Origin: Actinacidiphila yeochonensis CN732
GTDB lineage: Bacteria; Actinomycetota; Actinomycetes; Streptomycetales; Streptomycetaceae
DNA: 64,000 bases
Assembly (NCBI RefSeq): GCF_000745345.1
Contig: NZ_JQNR01000005.1
Location: forward strand, 4,588,001 to 4,652,000
Direction of reading: 5' to 3'
Shown: positions 25,869 through 34,947 of the stretch, one piece after another
Numbering within the stretch: position 1 is the stretch's first letter
Layout of the letters: each line of letters begins with the position of its first letter
Program-made: the position numbers and the translations under genes
Notes under the pieces: generated by a model
What the model was told of the DNA's origin: nothing
Databases searched by the model: none
Seen by the model: the letters and a program-made list of their open reading frames with translations, nothing else

Positions 25869-25882
25869 GTTGAACATTCAAC
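25869..25882. promoter_or_regulatory. MarR-like operator upstream of yceI
   Basis: GTTGAACATTCAAC has 6-base inverted arms around CA, followed by a further CTTCAAC. It lies 51 bases before the leftward ATG. The rest of the gap 25819-26131 shows no gene. Confidence 0.5.
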
Positions 25883-26131
25883 CGCTTCAACGAGGGTGGT
25901 CGCCGGAGTATTCCGTCCGCGGCGGATGTTTTTTCCGCCTCCGAATGGCACGTAGGGTGACCGACGCTGTGCGGAACGCGGCGACAGTGGGCAGTCGTGA
26001 GGCGGGACGGGGGCCGAGGGCCGCAGGGAAGCCCCGGGCTCCCCTGCGGGATCGGCACGTCCTCCGACGAGGGTGCGGCCGGGCCGCGACGCGCCTCGGG
26101 AGGCGGTGGGGAGGGCGTGGATACTGGCCCC

Positions 26132-26746
26132 ATGCGCATCGACTTCGACCCGCGACAGCAGGGCCGCAACGACTTCTACAAGCTCATGACCTCGGTCATC
26201 GTGCCCCGGCCGATCGCGTGGGTGTCGACCACGTCCGCGTCCGGCACGGACAACCTCGCGCCGCACAGCTTCTTCAACGTCGCCTGTGTGGAACCGCCGA
26301 TCGTGCAGTTCGCGTCCGTCGGGCGGAAGGACTCGGTGCGGAATGTCGAGGAGACCGGGCAGTTCGTGGTGAACCTGGCGCCCGAGCACCTCTTCGAGCA
26401 GGTCAACGCGACCGGAACGGCCTTCCCGCGTGAGGTCAGCGAGTTCGACCAGGTCGGTATCGCCCGCGAACCCAGCCTGCGGGTCAAGCCGCCCCGGGTG
26501 GCCGCGTCGCCGGTCGCGCTGGAGTGCGAGCTGCACAGCACCCTGCGGCTGGGAGACTCGACGGTGGTCTTCGGGCGCGTGGTGCACGCCGCGGTCTCCG
26601 AGTCGGTCATGGTCGACGGCCTGCCGGCTGTGGAGCGGCTGCGCCCGCTGTCCCGGCTCGGCCGCGACGAGTGGGCCACCGTCGGCGAGATCCTGGAGAT
26701 CAAGCGCATTCCCGTCGAGGAGTGGCCGAACCCGTTGGGCTCCTGA
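26132..26746 (+). CDS. flavin reductase family (FMN-binding split barrel) protein
   Basis: Flavin-binding protein of about 204 residues, similar to flavin reductase-like proteins that use FMN. The split-barrel core shows LMTSVIVPRPIAWVSTTSASGTDNLAPHSFFNVACVEPPIVQFASV, the typical PRPIAWVST and NLAPHS-F-N blocks, then FVVNLAPEHLFEQVNATG and a C-terminal half ending VVFGRVVHAAVS. It is divergent to yceI. The physiological substrate is not evident. Confidence 0.88.
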   Translation: MRIDFDPRQQGRNDFYKLMTSVIVPRPIAWVSTTSASGTDNLAPHSFFNVACVEPPIVQFASVGRKDSVRNVEETGQFVVNLAPEHLFEQVNATGTAFPREVSEFDQVGIAREPSLRVKPPRVAASPVALECELHSTLRLGDSTVVFGRVVHAAVSESVMVDGLPAVERLRPLSRLGRDEWATVGEILEIKRIPVEEWPNPLGS

Positions 26747-26824
26747 CCGGTCCCGTCGGGCCGCCCGGCCGACGCGGTTGGGGCTCCTGGCCGGTGCCCT
26801 TGGGGGCTCCTGGCCGGTGCCGCG
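26734..26824. repeat. three degenerate copies of a GGGCTCCTGGCCGGTGCC unit
   Basis: The end of the flavin reductase gene (TTGGGCTCCTGACCGGT) is repeated twice downstream as TTGGGGCTCCTGGCCGGTG and TTGGGGGCTCCTGGCCGGT, a local tandem amplification around the stop codon. Confidence 0.6.
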
Positions 26825-26853
26825 CCCGGTGGCCCTCCGTCGGCGGTGACCGG

Positions 26854-27702
26854 TCAGCCGGCAGGGGCGTCGACTCGCTCCTCGACCGGCGCCGCCGCGC
26901 GGTCCGCTGAACGGCGGGAGCGGCGCGCCCAGGCCGTCGCGGCCACCGCCGTCACCCCCAGAAAGCCCAGGGCCAGCAGGAACACCGGCGAGGTGGGCGA
27001 GGCGGCGCGGGCTCCGGCGACGACGTACGCGGCGGTGTTGGCCACGCTCCCGACCGCCGTCGCGGCCAGGAACGGGCCCAGCCGGGCGCGGGAGAGGGCC
27101 GCCGCGTAGTTCGCCGCGGCGAACGGCACGCCCGGGAAGAGGCGCAGCGCCAGGGTGCTGCGGAAGCCGTGGCGGCTCAGTTCCTGGTCCAGCGAGAGCA
27201 CCCACCGCCCCCGCAGCAGCGGCCGCAGCGCGTCGCGCCCCAGGTACCTGCCGAGCAGGAAGGCGAGCCCGGCGCCCAGCACCGTGCCGCCGACCGCCGC
27301 CGGGAGGCCCGCCTGGATGCCGTACAGGGCTCCCGCCGCTGCGTTGAGCAGCGGGCGCGGCACGAACGCGACGGTGGCCAGGCCGTAGGCGAGGGCGAAC
27401 ACCAGGGCGGCGCCGGAGCTCGACGTGTGCGGCGGCCAGCCCTGCGTCAGCAGCCGTTGCGGGTGGCAGGCGAGCGCCACCCCGATCGCGGCCCCCAGCA
27501 CCGCCGCCAGGAGGGCGAACCGGGCCCAGGGGGACGCGGCCGGCCGCAGCCGCCGCACCGCCCGTCCGGGTGCCGGGTCCGGCGACGGCACCGGCCCTGG
27601 CCGGAGAAAGGCCGGGCCGGAGGACGGGAGCGGAGCCCCCTCGGCCCGGCTGTCGGGTGCGGGCGCGGGTGCTGGCGGCGGCGCTGTGGCGGAGTCGGGC
27701 AC
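26854..27702 (-). CDS. TVP38/TMEM64 (SNARE-associated) family membrane protein
   Basis: Integral membrane protein of about 282 residues. After a Pro/Ala-rich N-terminus there are about six hydrophobic segments: FALLAAVLGAAIGVAL, GAALVFALAYGLATVAFVPRPLLNAAAGALYG, AAVGGTVLGAGLAFLLGRYLGRD, then LFPGVPFAAANYAAALSR, the family's hallmark re-entrant region, and two C-terminal helices. The family is related to DedA lipid scramblases. GTG 27702 gives a start right before the domain; the longer frame adds 16 residues. Confidence 0.82.
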   Translation of the reverse strand: MPDSATAPPPAPAPAPDSRAEGAPLPSSGPAFLRPGPVPSPDPAPGRAVRRLRPAASPWARFALLAAVLGAAIGVALACHPQRLLTQGWPPHTSSSGAALVFALAYGLATVAFVPRPLLNAAAGALYGIQAGLPAAVGGTVLGAGLAFLLGRYLGRDALRPLLRGRWVLSLDQELSRHGFRSTLALRLFPGVPFAAANYAAALSRARLGPFLAATAVGSVANTAAYVVAGARAASPTSPVFLLALGFLGVTAVAATAWARRSRRSADRAAAPVEERVDAPAG

Positions 27703-27927
27703 CCGGCGAGCGTAGCCGAGCCGTCGGCAGTGGTCACCGGCCCGCGTCACCGGGCGGGCGGGACGGGCCCGGGCCGCACCCGATCCGCACGGCGCGCGCC
27801 GTGCGGGGCGGTCCGTGGGGGAGGCGGGGCGGAGCCGGGCCTCAGGCGGGGCGTCGGGCGCCCGGGACCGCCGGACGGTGAAGGCGCCCCCGGGCGGGGC
27901 GCGCCCTCACTGTCCGGTCCGGCACCG

Positions 27928-29148
27928 TCACGAGTGTTCGAGAACCTCGTCGCGCACCCGCGGGCCGCCCTCGGCGACGACGGGGGAGACGGTGGACGCC
28001 GCGCCCGGACGGCGGTCCAGCACCCCCGCGGTCACCGCGATGCCCAGGCCGACCACCGCGAGCACCGCGCCCACCAGGGCGGGCGACGTCCAGCCCCAAC
28101 CGGCCGAGATGGCCGCGCCGCCGAGCCACGCGCCACCCGCGTTGGCCAGGTTGAACGCGGAGTGGTTGGAGGCGGAGGCGAGGGTGGGGGCGTTGCGCGC
28201 CTTGTTCATCACCAGCACCTGGAGCGGTGTGGTGGTCATGAACCCGACCCCGCCCAGCAGGACCACCGCCACGGCGGCCGTCACCTTGTCGTGCGCCATG
28301 AAGGGGAAGACCACCAGCACCACCGTGAGGGCGGCCAGCGAGCCGTAGAGGGTGGGCCGCAGGGCCCGGTCGGTGAGCGGTCCGACGGCCAGCGCGCCCA
28401 GCGTCATGCCGATGCCGAAGAGCGCCAGCAGCAGGGTCACCGAGGAGTCGGAGTACCCGGTGACCTTGGTCATCATCGAGGCCAGGTAGCTGTAGACGGC
28501 GAACACGCCGGCGAAGCCGAAGACCGCGGTCAGCAGCCCGAGCACCACCTGGGGTTCGCGCAGCGCGCGCAGCTCCGGGCCGACGCCGGCCTGCTGGCCC
28601 TCCGGCAGCCGCGGCACCAGCAGCCCGAGCGCGGCCAGGGCCAGCAGGCCGACCGCCGCGACGACCATGAACGTGGCCCGCCAGCCCAGGTGCTGGCCGA
28701 GCGCGGTGGCGGCCGGCACGCCGACGATGTTGGCCACCGTCAGTCCGAGGAACATCCCGGCGACCGCGCGGGCCCGCCGCTCGGGGGCGACCAGCCGCGA
28801 GGCGACGACCGCGCCGACGCCGAAGAACGCGCCGTGCGGCAGCCCGGAGACGAACCGTCCCGCCAGCAGCGTCCAGTAGCCGGGGGCGAGCGCCGAACCG
28901 AAGTTGCCCACGATGAACAGCCCCATCAGCAGCAGGAGCATCTGCTTGCGGGGCAGGCGCGCGCCGAGCGCGGTGAGCAGCGGCGCGCCGACGACGACGC
29001 CCAGCGCGTAGGCGGATACGAGGTAGCCCGCGGTCGGCACCGACGTTCCGAGGTCACCCGCGACGTTGGGCAGCAGACCCATCATCACGAACTCGGCGGT
29101 GCCGATGCCGAAGGCACTCACCGCCAGGGCGAGGATGGCCAGGGGCAT
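27928..29148 (-). CDS. MFS transporter, DHA1 drug/sugar exporter type
   Basis: Twelve-helix major facilitator of about 406 residues, similar to AraJ and chloramphenicol/sugar efflux proteins. Visible: N-terminal helix LAILALAVSAFGIGTAEFVMMGLLPNVA, the motif A-like ALGARLPRKQMLLLLMGLF, motif C-like SGLPHGAFFGVGAVVASRLV, and the second-half FNLANAGGAWLGGAAI. GGAGGA precedes ATG 29148. Substrate unknown. Confidence 0.9.
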   Translation of the reverse strand: MPLAILALAVSAFGIGTAEFVMMGLLPNVAGDLGTSVPTAGYLVSAYALGVVVGAPLLTALGARLPRKQMLLLLMGLFIVGNFGSALAPGYWTLLAGRFVSGLPHGAFFGVGAVVASRLVAPERRARAVAGMFLGLTVANIVGVPAATALGQHLGWRATFMVVAAVGLLALAALGLLVPRLPEGQQAGVGPELRALREPQVVLGLLTAVFGFAGVFAVYSYLASMMTKVTGYSDSSVTLLLALFGIGMTLGALAVGPLTDRALRPTLYGSLAALTVVLVVFPFMAHDKVTAAVAVVLLGGVGFMTTTPLQVLVMNKARNAPTLASASNHSAFNLANAGGAWLGGAAISAGWGWTSPALVGAVLAVVGLGIAVTAGVLDRRPGAASTVSPVVAEGGPRVRDEVLEHS

Positions 29149-29546
29149 GGAAGGTTCCTCCACGGAAGACAGAGACACACGGAAGACGGAGACGGAAGAC
29201 GGGTGGCGCGGGCGGGCCGGCGACCCCGGAACGCCTTAAGTTTAGCTGCGGAACAAAGTCTGCCACCACCGGAATTCCTCCATGTCACACCCGGGTGACG
29301 AGAACTCGACGTTCCCGTATCCGGGAGGTGCGGAGCCGGTCCGTCCTCCCTTCGGGAGCCCCGGCCTCCGCGCACCGTGGCCGCGCCGCCGCCCGTGGCC
29401 GCGGCGGTGCGGCCACGGGCCGTACGAAGCCGCCGGCGGGACGACGGGACTTGCGGGCGGCGGACGGCGGGCCCGGCGCACAGGAGGGCGCGGGCCCCGT
29501 GGAGGGCGCGGCGCGGGCGTCCGGACGGAGGGGGCACAATCGTGGC
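29149..29546. other. divergent intergenic region
   Basis: Between the leftward MFS gene and the rightward methyltransferase-like gene. An AT-richer block near 29236-29260 (GCCTTAAGTTTAGCTGCGG) is the best place for the MFS promoter. No gene is seen in the rest. Confidence 0.45.
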
Positions 29547-30392
29547 GTGCACGACGAGCCGACCCCCGTGACCCGCCGTGTCGACCTCGGCACCGCCAAG
29601 CTCCTGCCGGACCTGGACCGGCCCCGCGCCTGGCTGCTGACCGTGGACGACGCCCCCCAGTCGTACGTCGACCTCGACGACCCCGAGCACCTGGAGTTCG
29701 AGTACGTACGGCGCGTCGCCCACGTGGCGGAGGCCGCCTGCGCCGCGCCCGTCGACGTGGCGCACCTCGGCGGCGGGGCTCTCACCCTTCCCCGGCGGTT
29801 CGGCCGGACGCTGCCGGGATCACGCCAGGACGTCGTCGAGTTCGACCGGGGCCTGGCCGCGCTGGTCGCCGAGCACCTTCCGGTCGCCGACGACGGAGTG
29901 CGCACCTGGACCGAGGACGCCCGGGAGTGGCTGGCCGGCAGGCCCTCGGGGAGCCTCGACCTGATCGTGGCGGACGTCTTCGGCGGCGCGCGGGTGCCGG
30001 CCCGGGTCACCTCGGTCGAGTTCGCCGCGCAGGCGGCCCGGGTGCTGCGCCCGGACGGCGTCTACGTCGCGAACCTCGCCGACCGGGCCCCCTTCGCCTT
30101 CCTCGGCGGCCAGCTGGCCACGCTCCGCGAGGCGTTCGGGCCCGAGGCGGAGCTGGCCGTCCTCGCCGAACCCGGCGTACTGCGCGGGCGCCGCTACGGC
30201 AACGCCGTGGTGGTGGCCGCCCGGCGCCCGCTGCCGTGGGCGGACCTCACCCGCCGGTGCGCCGGCGACCCCTTCCCGGCGCGGGTCCTGGACACCGCCC
30301 AGGCGCTGCGCGCCTTTCCGGGCGCACCGGTGCGGGACGGTTCGGCGGCCGACTCCCCGCCCCCGCCGAGCGGGGCCTTCACCGTGGGGTGA
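29547..30392 (+). CDS. spermidine synthase-like SAM-dependent methyltransferase fold protein
   Basis: About 281 residues with a Rossmann methyltransferase-type core resembling spermidine synthase-like proteins common in actinobacteria. Landmarks are PQSYVDLDDPEHLEFEYVRRVAHV (substrate-entry region), DVAHLGGGALTLPR (glycine loop), VVEFDRGLAALVAEHL (acidic residue for the cofactor ribose) and LDLIVADVFGGARVPARVTSVEF. Whether it uses SAM, decarboxylated SAM or no cofactor is unclear. GTG 29547 is chosen by position; no strong ribosome site is visible. Confidence 0.78.
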   Translation: MHDEPTPVTRRVDLGTAKLLPDLDRPRAWLLTVDDAPQSYVDLDDPEHLEFEYVRRVAHVAEAACAAPVDVAHLGGGALTLPRRFGRTLPGSRQDVVEFDRGLAALVAEHLPVADDGVRTWTEDAREWLAGRPSGSLDLIVADVFGGARVPARVTSVEFAAQAARVLRPDGVYVANLADRAPFAFLGGQLATLREAFGPEAELAVLAEPGVLRGRRYGNAVVVAARRPLPWADLTRRCAGDPFPARVLDTAQALRAFPGAPVRDGSAADSPPPPSGAFTVG

Positions 30393-30446
30393 GGCCCTCG
30401 CGGCGCCACGGCGGGCGGCGCGCCCAGCGCGGGGCCGTCCCAGTCC

Positions 30447-30505
30447 GCCCGGTTCAGGGCCGCCCCAGCTCGGGCCCGCCCGGTTCAGGTGCCGCCTGGT
30501 TCAGG
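30447..30505. repeat. three GCCYGGTTCAGG repeats between convergent genes
   Basis: Copies at 30447-30458, 30478-30489 and 30494-30505; the last overlaps the stop of the leftward MFS gene. Confidence 0.6.
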
Positions 30506-31823
30506 CGCCGGCCGTGGCTTCGGCCTCGGCGACCGCGGCCTTCCCGCCCGCCGCGGGGACGTGGCGACGCTCAAGGCGTCGCACCTCCGGCAGCACCAGC
30601 ACCAGGCAGGTGAGCAGGACGACCAGCCCGGCCGCGCCCCACAGGGTGTGCGTGCGCCCGAACGCCGACGCGGCCGGACCCGCCAGCGCGGCGGCGACCG
30701 GCGTCAGCGAGACGGAGCCGAGCCAGTCGTACGCCGACACGCGCGACAGCTTCTCCTCCGGGATCTCCTGGTGGAGCGCCAGCATCCAGCCGACGGCGAA
30801 GACCTCGATGGCCGTGCCCGCCGCGAACATCATCAGCGACAGCAGCCAGGTCGGCACGACGAGTGCCAGCGCCACCGGAGGCAGCGCCAGCGGGAAGACG
30901 CCGAGCGTCCCCACCAGCAGCATCCGGCGCGGGCGCCAGCGCATCATGAGCAGCCCGCCGCCGACCGTGCCCGCGCCGGCCGCGGCCAGGGCCAGGCCCC
31001 AGGGCCCGGCACCGCCGAGGTGCTCCCGGGCGACCAGCGGGCCGTAGACCGACTCGACGGCCATCACCACGCTGTTGACCACGCCGAACTGCACCACGAT
31101 CCCCCACAGCCACGAGCGGGAGGAGAACTCGCGCCAGCCGTCGCGCAGGTCCGACAGGACGCTTCCGGAACGCGGCCCACTCTCGCGGGCCGAGACGCCC
31201 AGCCGTGAGCGCATCGCCGCCGCCAGCGCGAAGCAGGTCGCGTCCACGGCCAGCACCCAGCCCGGACCGACGGCGGCGACGAGGGCGCCGCCCACCGCCG
31301 CGCCCATGATCATCGCGCCGTTCATGGAGAGCCGGTACGCCGAGAAGGCCCGGCTCGCGTGCGCCGGATCGACGCTGGAGAGCACCAGTCCCTCGGAGGC
31401 GGGGGAGAAGAACGCCTGGCCGACGCCGCCCAGCCCGACCAGCAGCGCCATCGTCCACAGGGACGGCGAGCCGGTCAGCACCAGCAGGGCGAAGGCGGCC
31501 TGCGAGGCGGCGTTGAGAACGTTCGCGCCCACCATGACGCGCTGCCGGGGCAGCCGGTCGGCCACCGCCCCGCCGACCAGGAGGAACACCACGAGCGCCA
31601 GGACCCTGGCCGCTGTCACCAGGCCGACGTCCGTGGCGTCGCCACCCTGGTCGATGACCGCGTAAACGGCGGCGATGGAGGCGCCGGCGTTGCCGAGGTT
31701 GGATATGAAGGAGGCGCCGAGGACGAGGCGGAAGTCCCGTCCGACCCACTCCGGCGGCTTCGGCAGCAGCCTGCGGCGGCCGGCTGCGGGTGTGGGGGAG
31801 GAGGGCGGGGCGGCGGTACTCAC
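30501..31823 (-). CDS. MFS transporter, EntS-like
   Basis: Major facilitator of about 440 residues in the EntS (enterobactin exporter)-like group. It shows LVLGASFISNLGNAGASIAAVYAVI, motif A-like GGAVADRLPRQRVMVGANVLNAASQ, GVGQAFFSPASEGLVLSSV, and a second half with MMRWRPRRMLLVGTLGVFPLALPPVAL and EIPEEKLSRVSAYDWLGSVSLTPVAAALAGP. GTG 31823 (GTGAGTACC) is chosen; the longer frame to 32066 adds 81 Arg-rich residues that look untranslated. Substrate unknown; a siderophore or drug is possible. Confidence 0.88.
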   Translation of the reverse strand: MSTAAPPSSPTPAAGRRRLLPKPPEWVGRDFRLVLGASFISNLGNAGASIAAVYAVIDQGGDATDVGLVTAARVLALVVFLLVGGAVADRLPRQRVMVGANVLNAASQAAFALLVLTGSPSLWTMALLVGLGGVGQAFFSPASEGLVLSSVDPAHASRAFSAYRLSMNGAMIMGAAVGGALVAAVGPGWVLAVDATCFALAAAMRSRLGVSARESGPRSGSVLSDLRDGWREFSSRSWLWGIVVQFGVVNSVVMAVESVYGPLVAREHLGGAGPWGLALAAAGAGTVGGGLLMMRWRPRRMLLVGTLGVFPLALPPVALALVVPTWLLSLMMFAAGTAIEVFAVGWMLALHQEIPEEKLSRVSAYDWLGSVSLTPVAAALAGPAASAFGRTHTLWGAAGLVVLLTCLVLVLPEVRRLERRHVPAAGGKAAVAEAEATAGA

Positions 31824-31981
31824 CGAGGCACTATCCCTGACGAGGGGCTTTCGCCGCCACCTGGTCCCCGTCCGGGGCCCGGCGCCGGCCCGGCGGCCCG
31901 CGCCCGCCGCCGGCTCCGTCCGACGGTGCGCGCGCGTCCCCTCATGGGCGTAAGAGGGGACGCGCCACGGTTGGCGCGCCA

Positions 31982-32025
31982 CGGTTGTAAGGGGACGTCC
32001 CCCTGCGATGTACCCCTTACAACCG
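31982..32025. promoter_or_regulatory. 13-base inverted repeat upstream of the MFS gene
   Basis: CGGTTGTAAGGGG (31982-31994) and CCCCTTACAACCG (32013-32025) are perfect inverted arms 18 bases apart. GCGCCACGGTTG occurs twice at its left side. It lies in the 319-base gap 31824-32142, which holds no gene, and could be an operator or hairpin. Confidence 0.5.
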
Positions 32026-32142
32026 CTGGCAAGAGGGGCCCCACTCCGTACGCCGCGGCCGCCCATCGGCCTCGGACGTGTGGCGGCCGGTGCGGCGCCG
32101 GAGCGACGGGGGCCGTGAGTTCCGTACGCCGTGGCCGGTGAT

Positions 32143-33309
32143 TCAGTCCTTGAGCGGCCGGATGGTGCTCTTGATCCTGTCGACGACCGACTGGGCGAGC
32201 TGGTCGTTCATGCCGGTGTCGGCGTAGAGCACCCACACGACCGGGGTCGGGAGCCTCTGCGACGGGTCCATCCACGCCACCGTGTAGGCGATGCCGCCGG
32301 GCGGCGAGCACTTGTCGGCCTTGGGAAGGCCGGTGGCCGTCGCCTGGGCCTGCCAGCCGGAGATCCCGTGGTCGTTGTGGAACGCCCGGCTGTCCTCGGC
32401 CTTCGAGAAGGTGCCCTTGCCCTTGTCCTGGTAGGCCCAGTACGCCCACGACGCGGCCTCGGTCTCCGCCGCCTCGCGCAGGCTCCCGGCGCCCGCCGCG
32501 CCCTTGGTGCCCACGGCGCCCCGGTCCGCGCCGACGGAGTCGCCCGGGTCGCACCAGTCGTGCTGGTAGTACGCGGGGGAGCTCATCACCTCCTGGGGTT
32601 TGCCGTTGTCGTCCTCGAAGCCGATGCTCATGCTCTCCGCGTCCACCGTCCAGTCCGGCGGAACGTCGAAGGCGACGTTCCGCTCGCCGCCGCGGACCAC
32701 CTTCCAGCCGGGTATGACGGACTTGACGCCGACGGAGTCCGGGGCGCCGCGAGGGTTGTCGGTCTGGCCGCCGTCATCCGACCGCGGCGCGGAGGGGGAC
32801 GGTGCCGCAGCGCGCGTCGCGGTGGTGGCCGCCGTGGTGTCCTTCGCGGCCGGCCTCCCGCCGCCACCGCCGGTCAGGACGGTCACCCCCACCCCGACAG
32901 CGGCGGTCACGGCGACCGCCGCGACGACCGAGAGGACAACCGTGGTCCGGTTGCGGCCACCGCCCTGCGGCGGGAGACCCGGCGGCGGGGTGCCCGGCCC
33001 GAACCGCCACTGCGGGTGTCCGGCAGGGTGGGGGTAGGGCGGGGTCGGCGGACCGAACCCCGGGGCCGGCTGCCGGTAGGGACCCGGTTGGTAGGGCGTC
33101 CGCGGCTGCTGCGGAGGGTGGCCCTGGGCGGGCTGCCGCGCGTGGCCGTGATCCTCGTTCGGGCCGGCGGACGGCGGCGGCGCGTAGGGGCTCCGCGGCG
33201 GCGGACCCGGCGGCGGGGGCTGCCGGAACGGCCGCGAGTACCGCGGGGTGGTGGGGGGATCGCCCTGCGGACACCGCTCGCCCCCGGACTGCTGGTCTCC
33301 TGGCCACAT
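32143..33309 (-). CDS. proline-rich single-pass membrane protein with extracytoplasmic domain
   Basis: Not assigned to a named family. About 388 residues: a Pro/Gln/Gly-rich cytoplasmic N-terminus (about 1-140), one transmembrane helix (RTTVVLSVVAAVAVTAAVGVGVTVL), a Thr/Ala/Ser linker, and a soluble domain of about 190 residues (VIPGWKVVRGGERNVAFDVPPDWTVDAES, SPAYYQHDWC, KCSPPGGIAYTVAWMD). This layout is common in Streptomyces surface proteins of unknown role. ATG 33309 is chosen; the longer frame adds 31 residues. Its start is about 70 bases from the divergent gene at 33382. Confidence 0.75.
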   Translation of the reverse strand: MWPGDQQSGGERCPQGDPPTTPRYSRPFRQPPPPGPPPRSPYAPPPSAGPNEDHGHARQPAQGHPPQQPRTPYQPGPYRQPAPGFGPPTPPYPHPAGHPQWRFGPGTPPPGLPPQGGGRNRTTVVLSVVAAVAVTAAVGVGVTVLTGGGGGRPAAKDTTAATTATRAAAPSPSAPRSDDGGQTDNPRGAPDSVGVKSVIPGWKVVRGGERNVAFDVPPDWTVDAESMSIGFEDDNGKPQEVMSSPAYYQHDWCDPGDSVGADRGAVGTKGAAGAGSLREAAETEAASWAYWAYQDKGKGTFSKAEDSRAFHNDHGISGWQAQATATGLPKADKCSPPGGIAYTVAWMDPSQRLPTPVVWVLYADTGMNDQLAQSVVDRIKSTIRPLKD

Positions 33310-33381
33310 GGCGGGAAACAGTAGGGGAGGCTCCGTCGGCAATGCACCTCCGGATTTCCTACCCGTTGGTAACCTGACGGT

Positions 33382-33963
33382 ATGCCCGAGATACAGGCTC
33401 AAGACGCCCTGGCGGACGGTGCTTCCGCCGCCGCACCCGCGACTCCGGTGACTTCGACGGCCCAGGCGGACGAACCGGCCCGCCCCGCCGGTCCGGACGG
33501 CGCCCCCGCGCCCGACGAGGCCACCCGCTCACTCGGCGCGCTGCTCGCGTCGACCGTGCCCATGGTCGCCACGCTCAAGCTGGAGTACGTGGAGGTCACC
33601 CCGGAGCGTGCGGTGCTGCGGCTGCCCGATCAGCCCGAGTACCGCAACCACGTGGGCGGCCCGCACGCGGGAGCCATGTTCACCCTCGGCGAGTCCGCCT
33701 CCGGTGCCGTGGTGCTGGCGGCGTTCGGTGACACGCTCGGCAGGGCCACCCCGCTGCCGGTGCGCGCGGAGGTCGACTACCGCAAGATCGCCCGCGGCGA
33801 CCTCGTCGCCACCGCGGTGCTCGGCCGCCCGGCGGGCGAGGTGCTCGCCGAACTGGACGCGGGGCAGCGCCCGGAGTTCCCCGTCGAGGTCTCCACCGTC
33901 CGCCCGGACGGCGCCGAGACCGGGCGGATGACGGTGGTGTGGACACTTCGGCCCAACGGCTGA
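33382..33963 (+). CDS. hotdog-fold (DUF4442/PaaI-like) thioesterase family protein
   Basis: About 193 residues. The first 50 are Ala/Pro/Thr-rich. The rest is hotdog-like: ATLKLEYVEVTPERAVLRLPDQPEYRNHVGGPHAGAMFTLGESASGAVVLAAFGD, with the HVGGPHAGAMFTLGE helix start typical of the DUF4442 group, and a final strand GRMTVVWTLRPNG. It probably acts on acyl-CoA or acyl-carrier substrates, but no catalytic residue is certain. Confidence 0.82.
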   Translation: MPEIQAQDALADGASAAAPATPVTSTAQADEPARPAGPDGAPAPDEATRSLGALLASTVPMVATLKLEYVEVTPERAVLRLPDQPEYRNHVGGPHAGAMFTLGESASGAVVLAAFGDTLGRATPLPVRAEVDYRKIARGDLVATAVLGRPAGEVLAELDAGQRPEFPVEVSTVRPDGAETGRMTVVWTLRPNG

Positions 33964-34017
33964 GCGGTCCGGGGCCGCGGCCCGCCGACCCGTCCTGGGC
34001 GCCGGTCCCGGACGCCG

Positions 34018-34046
34018 GTCCTGGACGCCGGCCCGGCGTCCAGGAC
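34018..34046 (+). terminator. hairpin after the hotdog gene
   Basis: GTCCTGGACGCCGG (34018-34031) and CCGGCGTCCAGGAC (34033-34046) form a near-continuous inverted repeat about 55 bases after the stop. The rest of the gap 33964-34284 shows no gene. Confidence 0.6.
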
Positions 34047-34284
34047 GGGGGCCGTATAGGGCATGCGGGGGTGCGCGGCAGGTGCTGCGGGGTGGTCGGG
34101 GCGACCGGCGCCGGCGGTCCGCCGCAACGGTGGGATCGCGAGCGGAATACCCGATCATCCGCCTGTTGTTCGGTTGTCGGGTGGTTGCGGCCGACCGGGT
34201 CCGCGGACCCTTCGGCTAGGCTTCCCGTAGCGTCGGCGCCCCAGGCTGACGCGGACCACCGTCCGACACGGGAGGGCACCGGCA

Positions 34285-34947
34285 GTGAACGCGCAGGGCT
34301 GGCTGGACGGCCTTCCCCCGCTGGCCGTCTACCTGACGGTGGGTCTGGTGGTCGGCGTCGAGAGCCTCGGCATCCCGCTGCCCGGCGAGATCGTCCTGAT
34401 CACGGCCGCCCTGCTCGCCTCGCAGGGCCACGCCGACCCGTGGCTGGTCGGCGCCAGCGCCGTGCTGGGCGCCGTGGCCGGCGACTCCGTCGGGTACGCC
34501 ATCGGGCACAAGGGCGGCAGACCCCTGCTGGACTGGTGCGGCCGCCGCTTCCCGGGGCACTTCTCAGAGGCCAACATCGCCGCCGCGGAACGCTCCTTCG
34601 AGCGCTGGGGGATGTGGGCGGTCTTCTTCGGCCGCTTCGTCGCGCTGCTGCGGATCTTCGCGGGCCCGATGGCCGGCATCCTGAAGATGCGCTACCCGAA
34701 GTTCATCGCGGCCAACGCCCTGGGCGGCGTGGTGTGGGCCAGCGGCATGACCGCGATCATCTACTACGTCGGCGTCGTCGCCGAGCCGTGGATCAAGCGC
34801 TTCGGGTACTTCGCCCTGGCCATCGCGGTGCTCCTCGGCATCGCCTCGGTGGTCGTCGTCAAGCGCCGGTCCGCCCGGGCGCACGAGGCGGCGCAGGCCG
34901 AGGCCGCCGACGGCCGGCGCGAGCCCGCCCGCACCCCGGCTGAATAG
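34285..34947 (+). CDS. DedA family membrane protein
   Basis: DedA/lipid scramblase-like integral membrane protein of about 220 residues. It has VESLGIPLPGEIVLITAALLASQG (conserved PLPGE), GAVAGDSVGYAIGHKGG, FFGRFVALLRIFAGPMAGILKMRYPKFIAANALGGVVWA with the family's two arginines, and a last helix FALAIAVLLGIASVVVV. GTG 34285 has GGAGGG 8 bases upstream. Likely works in the membrane on undecaprenyl phosphate or phospholipid flipping, as known for the family. Confidence 0.9.
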   Translation: MNAQGWLDGLPPLAVYLTVGLVVGVESLGIPLPGEIVLITAALLASQGHADPWLVGASAVLGAVAGDSVGYAIGHKGGRPLLDWCGRRFPGHFSEANIAAAERSFERWGMWAVFFGRFVALLRIFAGPMAGILKMRYPKFIAANALGGVVWASGMTAIIYYVGVVAEPWIKRFGYFALAIAVLLGIASVVVVKRRSARAHEAAQAEAADGRREPARTPAE

